From an uncultured Eubacterium sp. (lineage in GTDB: Bacteria; Bacillota; Clostridia; Oscillospirales; Acutalibacteraceae), in NCBI RefSeq assembly GCF_934561735.1, contig NZ_CAKTGT010000001.1, positions 370,771-434,770 of the forward strand: DNA of 64,000 bases, written 5' to 3'. Made by a program: the position numbers and the translations under genes. Shown piece after piece: positions 42,527 through 55,143 of the stretch; positions within the stretch are counted from its first letter, which is position 1, and each line of letters opens with the position of its first letter. The notes under the pieces were generated by a model that had not been told where the DNA came from, ran no database searches, and saw only the letters and a list, made by a program, of their open reading frames with translations.

Positions 42527-43795
42527 TTATTCCTCGTTTTGTTCTTCGTTTTCTGTGATTATTTTTGTAACCTTAACTTTTTCTGCCCTGCGTCCGTCGG
42601 TTTCCACAACTTCAAAATGCAGGTCTTTATAATCAAAACTGTCGCCGATTTCGGGTATTTTGTCTGTGTTTTCCATAATCCAGCCGTTGAGCGTGGTTAC
42701 ATTTGTGTCCTTGTCGTCAATTTCAAAATATTCAAATATATCGTCAAGGTTTGCCATTCCGTCAACAATGTAGGTGTTGTCATCGATTTTTTCAATATCC
42801 ACTTCAACTTCGTCGTGTTCGTCCCAAATTTCGCCAACAAGTTCTTCAAGTATGTCCTCAAGCGTAACAATACCCTCGGTGCCGCCGAATTCGTCAATTA
42901 CAACTGCAAGGTGAGTTTTGTTTTTTTGAAAAATTCGCAGCAATTTGCTGATTTTTGTATCCGGGCTGACGGTCGGAACGGTTTTTATGATTGTGCGGAG
43001 TGACTTCAATCCACGGCTTCTGATGTCCTCAAAATCACGGTGGTGGATGATGCCCACAATGTTGTCAATGTCGCCGATGTAAACAGGAAGTCGGCTGTAT
43101 CCGCTTGCCTTGAATATTTTTTCTATGTCGGACAGCTTTGCGTATTTGTCAACGGCTTCAACATCAATTCTCGGAGTGAGAATATCGCTTGCGTAAAGGT
43201 CGTCAAATTCGATTGATGAACGGATAAGTTCGCTTTCGTTTTCGCTGATTTCACCGCCTGTTTGAGCTTCGTCAACATAGGTTTTCAGCTCTTCTTCGGT
43301 TACGGCATTGTTTTTTTCAAGGCGAAACATTTTGTTGAGCAGAAGTTTCCAGCCTCTGAACAGCATATTGAGAGGGTAGAAGAGAAACACAAAAAACTTA
43401 ACTGCCGGAGCAACTGCAACGGCAAAGGTTTCTGCCTTTTCTTTTGCAATGGTCTTTGGTGTAATTTCGCCGAAAATCAACACAACAACGGTCATAACCA
43501 CAGTGCTCACGGTTGCACCGAGGTCGCTGTTGTCGCCCAAAAGTCCCGTAAAAAACAGGGTTGCAATAGAGGTTGAAGCAATGTTTACGATGTTGTTGCC
43601 AATCAAAATTGTTGAAAGCACAATGTCAAAATCATCCGCCAACTTCAATGTTCGCTCGATTTTTTTGCTTTTTTCGCCTTGTTCCATCGCTTTGAGTTTT
43701 ACTTTGTTAAGCGATGAAAATGCGGTTTCCGCCGATGAAAAAAATGCCGAAAACATTACTAAAATAATCATTACGATTAATAAGGGTGTGTTCAT
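42527..43795 (-). CDS. hemolysin/CorC-type CNNM-CBS membrane protein
   Basis: 422 residues from ATG 43795, preceded by AAAGGAG; a frame start 12 codons upstream has no such site. Three to four membrane helices in the CNNM/DUF21 domain (about 1-180, with FSSAETAFSSLNKVKLK), a paired CBS domain (about 200-325, TPRIDVEAVDK and YIGDIDNIVGIIHHRDF) and a C-terminal CorC/HlyC domain (about 340-415, IDDNTYIVDGMANLDDI). Family members transport Mg2+ or Co2+; 'hemolysin' is a historical name. First gene of the pth-mfd unit. Confidence 0.92.
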   Translation of the reverse strand: MNTPLLIVMIILVMFSAFFSSAETAFSSLNKVKLKAMEQGEKSKKIERTLKLADDFDIVLSTILIGNNIVNIASTSIATLFFTGLLGDNSDLGATVSTVVMTVVVLIFGEITPKTIAKEKAETFAVAVAPAVKFFVFLFYPLNMLFRGWKLLLNKMFRLEKNNAVTEEELKTYVDEAQTGGEISENESELIRSSIEFDDLYASDILTPRIDVEAVDKYAKLSDIEKIFKASGYSRLPVYIGDIDNIVGIIHHRDFEDIRSRGLKSLRTIIKTVPTVSPDTKISKLLRIFQKNKTHLAVVIDEFGGTEGIVTLEDILEELVGEIWDEHDEVEVDIEKIDDNTYIVDGMANLDDIFEYFEIDDKDTNVTTLNGWIMENTDKIPEIGDSFDYKDLHFEVVETDGRRAEKVKVTKIITENEEQNEE

Positions 43796-43823
43796 TTCTG
43801 CTCCTTTGTTTAAAATTGCTTTA

Positions 43824-43851
43824 AAGGGCATATCAAACCAGATATGCCCTT
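43824..43851. terminator. hairpin after the radical SAM gene
   Basis: AAGGGCATATC pairs with GATATGCCCTT around a 6-base loop. T-richness follows on both sides but is interrupted. Confidence 0.5.
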
Positions 43852-43877
43852 ATTTTGTTTATGCGAAAAACCTGTTG

Positions 43878-45302
43878 TTATTCAGTTTTTTCAAATTCGT
43901 TAAATTCTCTTTCAGAGTCATCTTTTTCGTAGTTGTACATATTTTCGTCTTTAACATGCTTTGCAATGTACTCATCTCTGTCAAACAATTCGTCTGCCTT
44001 AACTTTCCAAGCCTTTGCGGCTTCAATAGTTTTGTCAAACAAAGCGTTTGCACTTTCAGGATGTTGCATTTCTGTTGAATATGCACCTGTTTCGGCAACC
44101 ATTTTGCTGATAGCACCCGGGTTGTCAAGTACAGGGCAAGGACGAAGCATATTGTTTGAGAACGGTTGGTTCTTCTTGTAAGCCATAAAGAGCGGGCTTT
44201 GAAGTGCTTCCAAAACGCTGCATTCTTTGATGTTGACATTTGAATAGTGAACAAATGCACAAGGCTCACAGTCACCGTTTGAGTTGATGTGGAAGTAGTG
44301 TCTGCCGCCTGCGATACAGCCCTGAACATATTCGCCGTCGTTCCAGAAATCGAGAGCAAATATAGATTTTGTCTTACGCCATTCGTGCATCTTTTTGTAC
44401 ATAAGAGCACGCTGTTCAGGCGATACCATAAGCTCGGTTACGGCACCGTTGCCTGTCGGCATATATGTAAAGAACCAAGCAAACTTTACGCCCTGTTCAA
44501 TGAGCCAATCCATATATTCGTCTGATGCCAAAACATCTGTGTTTTTGCTTGTGTAGCAAAGAGATGCACCAAACGGAACGCCTCTGTCTTTAAGACGCTT
44601 CATAGCGGCTGTGCACTTTTTGAATGTACCGTTTCCACGGCGGAAGTCGTTTTCTTCTTCGTATCCTTCAATAGAGAATGCAGGGTAGAAGTTGCCGACT
44701 TCTTTGATTTCGTCAGCAAAGCTGTCATCAATGAGCGTGCCGTTTGTAAAGCTCAAAAATGCACAATCAGGGTTTTCACGGCAAAGACGCATCAAATCTG
44801 CTCTTCTCATTGTAGGCTCGCCGCCTGTGTAAAGGTACATATATGTGCCGAGTTCTTTACCCTGTTTGATGATTCTTGCAAGGTCGTCGTATGAAAGACT
44901 GCTTGTGTGGCCGTATTCTGCTGCCCAACAGCCTGTGCATTTGAGGTTGCATGCTGCGGTTGGGTCCATCAAGATTGCCCAAGGCACATTGCAGCCGTAC
45001 TTTTCGATAGCTGCCATACGCTTTGTGTAGCTGTTGATTGCAACATTCATAAGCGGCGGAACGAGCTTTTCGATAACATGTTCGTCTGTATTGCAGATGA
45101 TGTCTTTTGCAAACTTCATCCAGTTGTTGTTAGGGTCGTCCATTACTTTGTGAAGACCTGCATATGTTGAACGATTAACACGCTTTACATCTGCTTTTTC
45201 AATTAAATTCAAAATTTTCGGTGCGTTTCTGTCAAAATCTTTTCTGGCATACTTGATAGCATTTCTGATAGCAAAATCAACTACCTGCTCTTTAAATGAC
45301 AT
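43878..45302 (-). CDS. radical SAM protein with C-terminal cysteine cluster, unknown substrate
   Basis: 474 residues from ATG 45302 (GAGAGG upstream). The radical SAM motif is CNLKCTGC (C118, C122, C125) after AILMDPTAA, placed unusually late behind an N-terminal helical region of about 100 residues. Further cysteines near 336-350 (CEPCAF) and about 390 (RPCPVL) suggest a SPASM-type auxiliary cluster. The N-terminal region (NVAINSYTKRMAAIEKYGC) is shared with a common clostridial radical SAM group without assigned function. It has its own promoter. Neighbours (beta-galactosidase, CorC) give no substrate hint. Confidence 0.8.
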   Translation of the reverse strand: MSFKEQVVDFAIRNAIKYARKDFDRNAPKILNLIEKADVKRVNRSTYAGLHKVMDDPNNNWMKFAKDIICNTDEHVIEKLVPPLMNVAINSYTKRMAAIEKYGCNVPWAILMDPTAACNLKCTGCWAAEYGHTSSLSYDDLARIIKQGKELGTYMYLYTGGEPTMRRADLMRLCRENPDCAFLSFTNGTLIDDSFADEIKEVGNFYPAFSIEGYEEENDFRRGNGTFKKCTAAMKRLKDRGVPFGASLCYTSKNTDVLASDEYMDWLIEQGVKFAWFFTYMPTGNGAVTELMVSPEQRALMYKKMHEWRKTKSIFALDFWNDGEYVQGCIAGGRHYFHINSNGDCEPCAFVHYSNVNIKECSVLEALQSPLFMAYKKNQPFSNNMLRPCPVLDNPGAISKMVAETGAYSTEMQHPESANALFDKTIEAAKAWKVKADELFDRDEYIAKHVKDENMYNYEKDDSEREFNEFEKTE

Positions 45303-45364
45303 GGTTTTACCTCTCTTACGGGGCAAGTGCCCTCTTTCATCATTATTATTTTATAGATATAGAT

Positions 45365-45393
45365 AATATAATACTAAATTTTAGGTTTGTCAA
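45365..45393 (-). promoter_or_regulatory. promoter of the radical SAM gene
   Basis: On the minus strand TTGACA (45388-45393), 17 bases, TATATT (45365-45370); leader about 55 bases to the ATG. Confidence 0.7.
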
Positions 45394-45429
45394 GTTTGAT
45401 TTGCTCAAGTGACAATTTGGTAATTTTTA

Positions 45430-48510
<3,081 letters not shown>

Positions 48511-48515
48511 TTATG

Positions 48516-49133
48516 TTATCTTCTGTGAATTGCACCCTCTTGATAGCCTTTTTGCTTGGCTACAACTCCAAATGAGCGTAAAAGGATAATAAGGTCGAGC
48601 TTTAAGCTCCAGTTGTCGCAGTATTCTTTGTCAAGCTTCATTTTCTTCATAAGAGATATGTCATCTCTGCCGTTGATTTGTGCCCAACCCGTAAGTCCGG
48701 GTCTGAATCGGTAAACGCCGTATTCAAGTCGCAGCCTGTGTGCTCTGATTTCGCTTGAAATAAGCGGTCTCGGACCCACAAAACTCATATCGCCTTTGAG
48801 TATGTTCCACAGTTGCGGAAGCTCGTCCATGCTCGTTTTGCGAAGAAATGCACCGAATTTTGTAATGTACTGCTCCGGATTTTCAAGTTCGCCGGTGGCA
48901 CAGTTCGGTGTGTCGTTACGCATGGTTTGAAATTTGTAAATTCTAAACGGCTTTCCGCTTCTGCCCCTGCGTTCGTGGCTGAAAAATACTTTGCAGTTAG
49001 GTGTGAAGTAGTTAACCGCTATAATGAATAAAAACAGCGGTGATAAAATTATCAGGCTGAAAAACGAAACTACAATGTCAAACAATCGCTTCCACTTTGT
49101 AGCTCCGAAATATCTGTGCAAAAACTGTTTCAT
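48516..49133 (-). CDS. undecaprenyl-phosphate sugar-phosphate transferase (initiating glycosyltransferase)
   Basis: 205 residues. An N-terminal membrane helix (about 14-40, KRLFDIVVSFFSLIILSPLFL) and the catalytic domain of small-PGT enzymes: GKPFRIYKFQTMR, RKTSMDELPQLWNILKGDMSFVGPRP and PGLTGWAQINGR. This class transfers a sugar-1-phosphate to undecaprenyl phosphate to start a surface polysaccharide or glycan. Other glycan genes are not adjacent (the pyruvyl transferase, GtrA and ABC-2 permease lie 15-45 kb away). Which sugar is used cannot be told. Confidence 0.92.
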   Translation of the reverse strand: MKQFLHRYFGATKWKRLFDIVVSFFSLIILSPLFLFIIAVNYFTPNCKVFFSHERRGRSGKPFRIYKFQTMRNDTPNCATGELENPEQYITKFGAFLRKTSMDELPQLWNILKGDMSFVGPRPLISSEIRAHRLRLEYGVYRFRPGLTGWAQINGRDDISLMKKMKLDKEYCDNWSLKLDLIILLRSFGVVAKQKGYQEGAIHRR

Positions 49134-49228
49134 TTATTCTTCCTTGTTTCATCATATATTCCGCATTTTTACAACAAAATGTGTTGCAAAGGGTATAAAT
49201 CCCCAATATATAGTTTATAGACTAAATG

Positions 49229-49257
49229 ATTATAGCATAGCTTTTATAAAAAAGCAA
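49229..49257 (-). promoter_or_regulatory. promoter of the sugar transferase-lacZ unit
   Basis: On the minus strand TTGCTT (49252-49257), 17 bases, TATAAT (49229-49234), leaving a 95-base leader. The rest of the 49134-49370 gap is AT-rich without a recognisable element. Confidence 0.6.
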
Positions 49258-49370
49258 TTAGTAAATTATTAATTTTTTCGAAAAGATTTTTTTATAATTT
49301 ATTGTTAAAATTATATACAAATTGCCGTTTGTGTGATAAAATATCTGTATTCTATTATTGAGGTGTAATT

Positions 49371-49964
49371 ATGAAAAATATTCCTAAAATTTTGTTGAGC
49401 GTGTTTTTGATTGTTGTTTTGGCGTTTTCTTTTTCGTCGTGTGCAAAAACAGAGATGACCGAGGAAAACATTACCGATACCGTTTCAACGGTTGAAACCG
49501 CACTTAAAGAATTCGACAGCAAGACGCTTGAAAAATATGTCAGTTCTTCAACGCTTTCTTATATTATGAAATATGCCGAAAATCACCAACAATTTGTTGA
49601 TTTGGGCAAGGCGATTTTTAAGGATTTGGAGATAACGGTTACCTCTGTTGATGTTGAAAACAGGACGGTTACCCTTGATGTTAAAAATAAAAATCTCAAA
49701 ACCGCCGCTTCCATTTTTGCTCTGAACCTAAAAGATAAATATACTACAATGCAACTCCTTCAAAAACTTGATGACGAAGCATTTTTGGATGAGTCGCTCG
49801 GCACACTTGTCGACTCGATAAATTCTACAAAAGATACGGTTGAAGCAACCGTTACGCTGAAGGTTGTGCAGGGCAAGAGGAATCTTGTGCTGTCGTTTGA
49901 CGATGACGGAGAAGATGCCGTTTCCGGAGGGGCACTTACAGGTATAAAGAACATATATAAATAA
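49371..49964 (+). CDS. lipoprotein of unknown function
   Basis: 197 residues. A lipoprotein signal peptide ends in FSFSSC (lipid-modified cysteine at about 24). The mature part (about 30-175) is acidic and helical to mixed, with conserved-looking AVDLKNKN-like TLDVKNKNLKTAA and repeated T/V strands, and no metal or catalytic motif that I know. The ATG follows GAGGTG. secA starts 105 bases downstream with its own promoter, so the two are independent. Outer-membrane-side function unknown. Confidence 0.8.
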   Translation: MKNIPKILLSVFLIVVLAFSFSSCAKTEMTEENITDTVSTVETALKEFDSKTLEKYVSSSTLSYIMKYAENHQQFVDLGKAIFKDLEITVTSVDVENRTVTLDVKNKNLKTAASIFALNLKDKYTTMQLLQKLDDEAFLDESLGTLVDSINSTKDTVEATVTLKVVQGKRNLVLSFDDDGEDAVSGGALTGIKNIYK

Positions 49965-49988
49965 TATAAAATAAAATTAAAATACTAT

Positions 49989-50017
49989 TTGACATTCTGC
50001 CGGCTTTGTGTTATCAT
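49989..50017 (+). promoter_or_regulatory. secA promoter
   Basis: TTGACA (49989-49994), 17 bases, TATCAT (50012-50017); GAGGTG ribosome site before ATG 50069. Confidence 0.65.
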
Positions 50018-50068
50018 ATCGAAGTATGCAAATGCAAAATTTTAATTCCTAATTTTGAGGTGAAATAA

Positions 50069-52885
50069 ATGGCTAACAAATTTGTAACAGCTATTTTCGG
50101 AGATTACTCAAAGCACGAGGTTAAAAAGCTCCGCAAGATAGTTGACAAAATCAATGCTTTGGAAGATAAGTACCAGAGCATGGATGATAAGGAGCTTGCA
50201 GCACAAACTCCTGTTCTTAAAGAAAGACTTGCAAACGGAGAAACACTTGATGATATTCTCCCTGACGCATTCGCAGTTTGCCGTGAAGCAAGCTCGCGTG
50301 TTCTCGGTATGCGTCACTTTGATGTACAGCTTATCGGCGGTATCGTTCTTCACCAAGGCAGAATTGCCGAAATGAAGACCGGTGAAGGTAAGACTCTTGT
50401 TGCTACACTTCCGGCTTATCTTAATGCACTTTCGGGTGAGGGTGTACATATCGTAACAGTTAACGATTACCTTGCAAAGCGTGACTCCGAATGGATGGGT
50501 AAGATTTACCGTTTCCTCGGCTTGAGCGTTGGTCTTATCGTTCATGAAAAGAGCGATGCAGAGCGTCAGGAAGCTTACAATGCCGACATTACATACGGCA
50601 CAAACAACGAGATGGGCTTTGACTATCTTCGTGACAATATGGTTCCTTACAAAGACCGTAAGGTTCAGAGAGGTCATTCATTTGCCATCGTCGATGAAGT
50701 TGACTCCATCCTTATCGATGAGGCTCGTACTCCTCTTATTATTTCCGGTAAAGGTGACGCTTCAACAGACCTTTATCGCCAGGCAGATATTTTTGCCAAC
50801 ACTCTTACTATGACAAAGGTTGCAAAAACCGATGACAAGCAAGATACGGAAGAACAATATGAGGGCGACTATGTAGTTGACGAAAAGGCAAAGACAGCAA
50901 CCCTCCTCAAGAGCGGTGTTGAAAAGGCCGAAGCATTCTTTAAGGTTGATAACCTTATGGATATTGAGCACACAACACTCCGTCACCACATCGATCAGGC
51001 TATTAAGGCTCACGGTGTTATGACAAGAGATATCGACTATGTTGTTAAAGACGGTCAGGTTAAAATCGTTGACGAATTTACAGGCCGTATTATGGAAGGC
51101 CGTAGATATAACGAGGGTCTTCACCAAGCTCTTGAAGCTAAGGAAGGCGTTAAGGTTGAGCACGAGAGCAAGACTCTTGCAACCATCACTTTCCAAAACT
51201 ACTTCCGTTTGTACAAGAAGCTTTCCGGTATGACAGGTACAGCTTCAACAGAAGCAAACGAATTTGACGAAATTTACAAGCTTGATGTAGTTGAAATTCC
51301 TACAAACAAGCCTGTTATCCGTGTGGACAAGCCTGATGTTATTTTCCAAACAGAAAAGGGCAAGTACTACAATGTAATTAAGCAAATCGAAGAATGCCAC
51401 GCAAAGGGACAGCCTGTTCTTGTTGGTACAATCAGCATTGAAAAGTCCGAGGAACTTTCAAAGCTCTTGAAGAAAGAGGGCATTGAACATAAGGTTCTCA
51501 ACGCAAAGAACCACGAAAAGGAAGCAGAGATTGTTGCACAGGCAGGTAAGTTCGGTGCTGTTACAATCGCTACAAATATGGCAGGTCGTGGTACCGATAT
51601 TATGCTCGGCGGTAACGCAGAATTCCTTGCTAAGGCTCAAATGAAGAAGATGGAATTCACAAATGAGCAAATCAGAGAAGCAACAGGCTTCGGCGATACT
51701 GATGATGAGGATATCCTTCGTGCCCGTAAGACATTTATTGAGCTTGAAGCTAAGTTCAAGGAAGAAATCAAGGACGAAGCAGATAAGGTAAGAGAAGCAG
51801 GCGGTTTGTTCATTCTCGGTACAGAAAGACACGATGCCCGTCGTATCGATAACCAGCTCCGCGGTCGTTCGGGTCGTCAGGGTGATCCGGGTACAAGCCA
51901 GTTCTTCCTTTCACTTGAAGATGACCTTATGCGTTTGTTCGGCGGCGACAGAATGCAGAAGATGATGGGCAAGCTTACAGATGATGAAAATATGCCTATC
52001 GAATCCCGCCTTATCTCAAAGACAATCGAGTCATCACAGCAAAAGGTAGAAGGCAAGAACTTTGCTATCCGTAAGAACACTCTCCAATACGACGATGTTA
52101 TGAACCGTCAAAGAGAGCTTATCTACAGCCAGCGTGATCAGGTTCTTGACGGTGTTGACCTTACAGAAACAGTTAACAAGATGCTTGATACAAATATTGA
52201 AGAAACCGTTGCAAACTACTTCACAGGCGAGTCAAAGGCTGATTGGAATGTTGACGGCCTTCGTGAAAAGTACAAGGATTGGAATATTGCAACAGATGAT
52301 GATTTCAAGGATATTGATTCACTCACAGTTGCAGACACAGTAGAACTTCTCCAAGACAGAGGTCATAAGATTCTTGAAGAAAAAGAAAAGATTCTCGGCT
52401 ACGATATGTTCCAGGATTTCGAAAGAATGGTTATCCTCAGAAATGTTGATACATACTGGATGGATCATATTGACGCTATGGAAGACTTGAAGCAAGGTAT
52501 TCACCTTCGTTCTTATGCTCAAAAAGACCCTGTTGTTATCTTCCGTATGGAATCATACGATATGTTTGATGAAATGACATCACTCATCAGAGAAGATACG
52601 GCAAAGATGATGCTTACACTTATGCCTATCCATAAGTCGGATGTTCAGCGTAAGGCTGTTGCACAGGTTACTTCAACAACTTCGGGCGGTGACGAACCTG
52701 AAACAGCAAAGGCTGTTACAATCCGTAAGGATAAGAAAATTGGTCCAAACGATCCATGTCCATGCGGAAGCGGCTTGAAGTACAAGAAGTGCTGCGGTTC
52801 TCCTGCAAAGCTTGCAGAAGCTGCTCTTGAGGCAGATAAGAAGCATAAGGAAGAAAAACGCAGAGTTAAGCCAAGAATTAAGTAA
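50069..52885 (+). CDS. secA: preprotein translocase ATPase SecA
   Basis: 938 residues. Walker A MKTGEGKTLVA, helicase motif DEVDSILIDEARTPLIISG, AGRGTDIMLGG, RSGRQGDPG, and a C-terminal SEC-C zinc site CPCGSGLKYKKCC. It drives protein export through SecYEG. Codon use is strongly biased, like gapA. Monocistronic, followed by a terminator, a repeat element and a second terminator. The last 25 residues after the zinc site are basic. Confidence 0.98.
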   Translation: MANKFVTAIFGDYSKHEVKKLRKIVDKINALEDKYQSMDDKELAAQTPVLKERLANGETLDDILPDAFAVCREASSRVLGMRHFDVQLIGGIVLHQGRIAEMKTGEGKTLVATLPAYLNALSGEGVHIVTVNDYLAKRDSEWMGKIYRFLGLSVGLIVHEKSDAERQEAYNADITYGTNNEMGFDYLRDNMVPYKDRKVQRGHSFAIVDEVDSILIDEARTPLIISGKGDASTDLYRQADIFANTLTMTKVAKTDDKQDTEEQYEGDYVVDEKAKTATLLKSGVEKAEAFFKVDNLMDIEHTTLRHHIDQAIKAHGVMTRDIDYVVKDGQVKIVDEFTGRIMEGRRYNEGLHQALEAKEGVKVEHESKTLATITFQNYFRLYKKLSGMTGTASTEANEFDEIYKLDVVEIPTNKPVIRVDKPDVIFQTEKGKYYNVIKQIEECHAKGQPVLVGTISIEKSEELSKLLKKEGIEHKVLNAKNHEKEAEIVAQAGKFGAVTIATNMAGRGTDIMLGGNAEFLAKAQMKKMEFTNEQIREATGFGDTDDEDILRARKTFIELEAKFKEEIKDEADKVREAGGLFILGTERHDARRIDNQLRGRSGRQGDPGTSQFFLSLEDDLMRLFGGDRMQKMMGKLTDDENMPIESRLISKTIESSQQKVEGKNFAIRKNTLQYDDVMNRQRELIYSQRDQVLDGVDLTETVNKMLDTNIEETVANYFTGESKADWNVDGLREKYKDWNIATDDDFKDIDSLTVADTVELLQDRGHKILEEKEKILGYDMFQDFERMVILRNVDTYWMDHIDAMEDLKQGIHLRSYAQKDPVVIFRMESYDMFDEMTSLIREDTAKMMLTLMPIHKSDVQRKAVAQVTSTTSGGDEPETAKAVTIRKDKKIGPNDPCPCGSGLKYKKCCGSPAKLAEAALEADKKHKEEKRRVKPRIK

Positions 52886-52901
52886 TCAAATAGGAATTTT
52901 A

Positions 52902-52936
52902 AAAGCGACCCGAAACTTTAGGGTCGCTTTATTTTT
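52902..52936 (+). terminator. secA terminator
   Basis: AAAGCGACCC pairs with GGGTCGCTTT around a 9-base loop, then ATTTTTG. Confidence 0.85.
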
Positions 52937-52947
52937 GGCAAGCTGTA

Positions 52948-53174
52948 GGCTGTTGAGAAAGTTTCTGAATTTCGTTTTCTTGCGAACTTTGCTGTACGAT
53001 GGTACCGCTTGTTCGCAAAAAACGAAAAACGCCAAAAATGCTGTAAGTTCGATACTTACAGCATTTTTAAAACCCCACCGTCAACACTTCGTGTTGCCAC
53101 CTCCCCTTGCATCAATGGGAGGCATAATTCGGTTGATATTATTTTGGCGTGTTTCAGGAGCTTTATCGACAGTC
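52948..53174 (+). mobile_element. structured ~226 bp repeat (MITE-like), copy 3
   Basis: Third copy of the element at 7639-7864, same strand. Left end GGCTGTTGAGAAAG at 52948, right end CTTTATCGACAGTC at 53174. Internal hairpin ATGCTGTAAGT/ACTTACAGCAT and a CCTCCC/GGGAGG stem are kept. It lies between two terminators that both start AAAAGCGA, much as copy 2 lies between two identical terminators. Confidence 0.8.
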
Positions 53175-53206
53175 AAAAGCGATTCGATTTTCGAATCGCT
53201 TTTTTT
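53175..53206 (+). terminator. second terminator beyond the repeat
   Basis: AAAGCGATTCGA pairs with TCGAATCGCTTT around a short loop, then a T-run. Confidence 0.75.
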
Positions 53207-53322
53207 ATATAATATATAATAATATTACATTATATATATGTCATTTCCTGTCGCTTTTGTTGGCATATTGCAGGATTTTACTGTTAATGAGCAGTGTTTG
53301 TACAAATTACATAGTTTTTTGA

Positions 53323-53351
53323 TTGAAATTGTGTAATTTTTTTGTTATAAT
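53323..53351 (+). promoter_or_regulatory. promoter of the DUF2974 operon
   Basis: TTGAAA (53323-53328), 17 bases, TATAAT (53346-53351); GGAGTG before ATG 53385. The 53207-53322 stretch is AT-rich without other features. Confidence 0.7.
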
Positions 53352-53384
53352 CAATATATATTTACATTAAATGGAGTGATTTTT

Positions 53385-54557
53385 ATGCCTAATGTTATTG
53401 ATTATATAGAAAAGTACGGTGACATCTCGTTTTGCGATGTTCCGTTTGGTGAAGCTGACAATGTTGCTCTTTGCGATATGTATTATATGCCTCTTGACCT
53501 TGCCGTTTCGGACAGTTTTGATGACGAACCCGTGCCGTATGATGAGGTTGCAAACAAGATATTTGATTTACGAGGCAGAAAGCATGAGCCTGTCGGTTTA
53601 GTTCTTCAAAAGTACATAAGCGAGGTTATGATGGCAATGGCTCCGAAAAAGCGTTTTGCCGAAATGAAGGTTGTTGCCGCAGTGCGTATTTATGAAAAAA
53701 AGCCTGCCGTTCAGTTTGAGGCGGCAACATTTTTGCTCCCTAACGGAGATGTTGTTGTGCTTTTCAAAGGTACAGACGATACCCTTATCGGCTGGAAAGA
53801 GGATATTGACATTCTTACCAAAAAAGGTATTCCGTCCAATATGTTTGCAACGGAATATCTTGAAAAAGCGGCTGCTAAGTTTGACGGCAAAATCATTGTT
53901 TGCGGTCATTCAAAGGGCGGCTTCATTGCTCAATATGCAACCCTGTTTTGTAAAAAAGAAATTAGGGACAGAATATTAAAAGTATATAACAATGACGGTC
54001 CGGGTTTTTGGGATTATTCATATCTTGAGAGCGAGGCATATGCCGAAATGCTCCCTAAATATCGCCATTTTGTGCCGCAATCGTCGTTTATCGGTATGAT
54101 GCTTGCACACGATTATGATTATACCGTAATTAAAAGCGACCAGGTTCTCGGTCCGCTTCAGCACGATTTGTATTCATGGCAGTTTGACGGCAGAAGATTA
54201 AAGCGAGTTGATGACCTTACGCCGGTAGGTAAACTTAATGACGGCATTTTGCACGACTTGGTAGATAATCTTACCGATGAGCAAGAGCAGGCACTTGACG
54301 AAGTTTTTGATGTTGTGATAGCGGGAATCAATCAAGAAGGGCTCCTTGATGTCAAAAATAATATTATTCCGTCACTTAAGGGCGGTGCTGAGGCTTGGCG
54401 TTCACTTGATAAGGATACTCAAAAGAAATTTTTGAAGATTTTTTCTGCTGCTCCGTCAATAGTTGTTAAAAATACGGAAAAGATAAGAAAAGAAGAACAG
54501 GCAAAGCACCAAAAAAAGATTGTTGATACCTTGAAGTATCTCAATGTTCTTTTTTGA
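53385..54557 (+). CDS. lipase-like protein of the DUF2974 (Mbeg1-like) family
   Basis: 390 residues from ATG 53385 (GGAGTG upstream; an in-frame GTG three codons earlier overlaps the ribosome site). Residues 123-200 form an alpha/beta-hydrolase core: VVVLFKGTDDTLIGWKEDI, then the nucleophile elbow GHSKGG (about 168-173). This matches DUF2974, intracellular lipase-like proteins found widely in gut Firmicutes with unknown substrate. No signal peptide. The next gene starts 15 bases downstream. Confidence 0.85.
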   Translation: MPNVIDYIEKYGDISFCDVPFGEADNVALCDMYYMPLDLAVSDSFDDEPVPYDEVANKIFDLRGRKHEPVGLVLQKYISEVMMAMAPKKRFAEMKVVAAVRIYEKKPAVQFEAATFLLPNGDVVVLFKGTDDTLIGWKEDIDILTKKGIPSNMFATEYLEKAAAKFDGKIIVCGHSKGGFIAQYATLFCKKEIRDRILKVYNNDGPGFWDYSYLESEAYAEMLPKYRHFVPQSSFIGMMLAHDYDYTVIKSDQVLGPLQHDLYSWQFDGRRLKRVDDLTPVGKLNDGILHDLVDNLTDEQEQALDEVFDVVIAGINQEGLLDVKNNIIPSLKGGAEAWRSLDKDTQKKFLKIFSAAPSIVVKNTEKIRKEEQAKHQKKIVDTLKYLNVLF

Positions 54558-54572
54558 CAGACGAGGTGACAT

Positions 54573-55109
54573 ATGCAGGATATAATCCACATTATTTACT
54601 GTACGGATAAAACTGTTGTTTTGCTGTCACTTGTTGTTTTGTCAATCTTATGTTCGGTTTACAAATTTTTGTATCAATCAAAAAAGCAAAATAATTTTAT
54701 TGTGGGCATTGCCTTTGTGTTGTGCGTTGTCATTGCACTGTGTCCGTCTGTTTTTATCAGGTTTGGCGGTGAAACAAGAGAACTGGTTTTAGAGCCTTTT
54801 CGCTCGCTGAAACTCTATTTTCAGACGGGATACGAGGAGTGGATTAGAGTTATTGTTATGAACATTGCAATGTTTTATCCGCTCGGTTGTGTATATGCAT
54901 GTTTTAATAAAAGCAAAAAGACAAAGCCGTGGATGTTTTTTCTTTTCGCTTTTCTGTTCAGCACGGCAATAGAGGCAGTACAATATGTTTTTTCTCTCGG
55001 CGTCAGCGAAACGGATGATGTAATCAACAACACATTGGGTGCGGTGCTCGGTTATTTGATAACATATTTGTTTTATAAGGTGCTCAATAAATCGGGTGAA
55101 AAGCAATAG
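54573..55109 (+). CDS. VanZ-like membrane protein
   Basis: 178 residues with about four or five membrane helices. The segment NIAMFYPLGCVYA and AIEAVQYVFSLGVSETDDVINNTLGAVLGY is typical of VanZ. The family is named for a weak teicoplanin-resistance gene, but most members, including those in envelope operons, have no defined role. Here it shares a unit with the DUF2974 protein and probably the sugar symporter that starts 34 bases later. Confidence 0.85.
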   Translation: MQDIIHIIYCTDKTVVLLSLVVLSILCSVYKFLYQSKKQNNFIVGIAFVLCVVIALCPSVFIRFGGETRELVLEPFRSLKLYFQTGYEEWIRVIVMNIAMFYPLGCVYACFNKSKKTKPWMFFLFAFLFSTAIEAVQYVFSLGVSETDDVINNTLGAVLGYLITYLFYKVLNKSGEKQ

Positions 55110-55143
55110 TTTTGTATAAACAAGAATAATAAAGGGGTAAATT

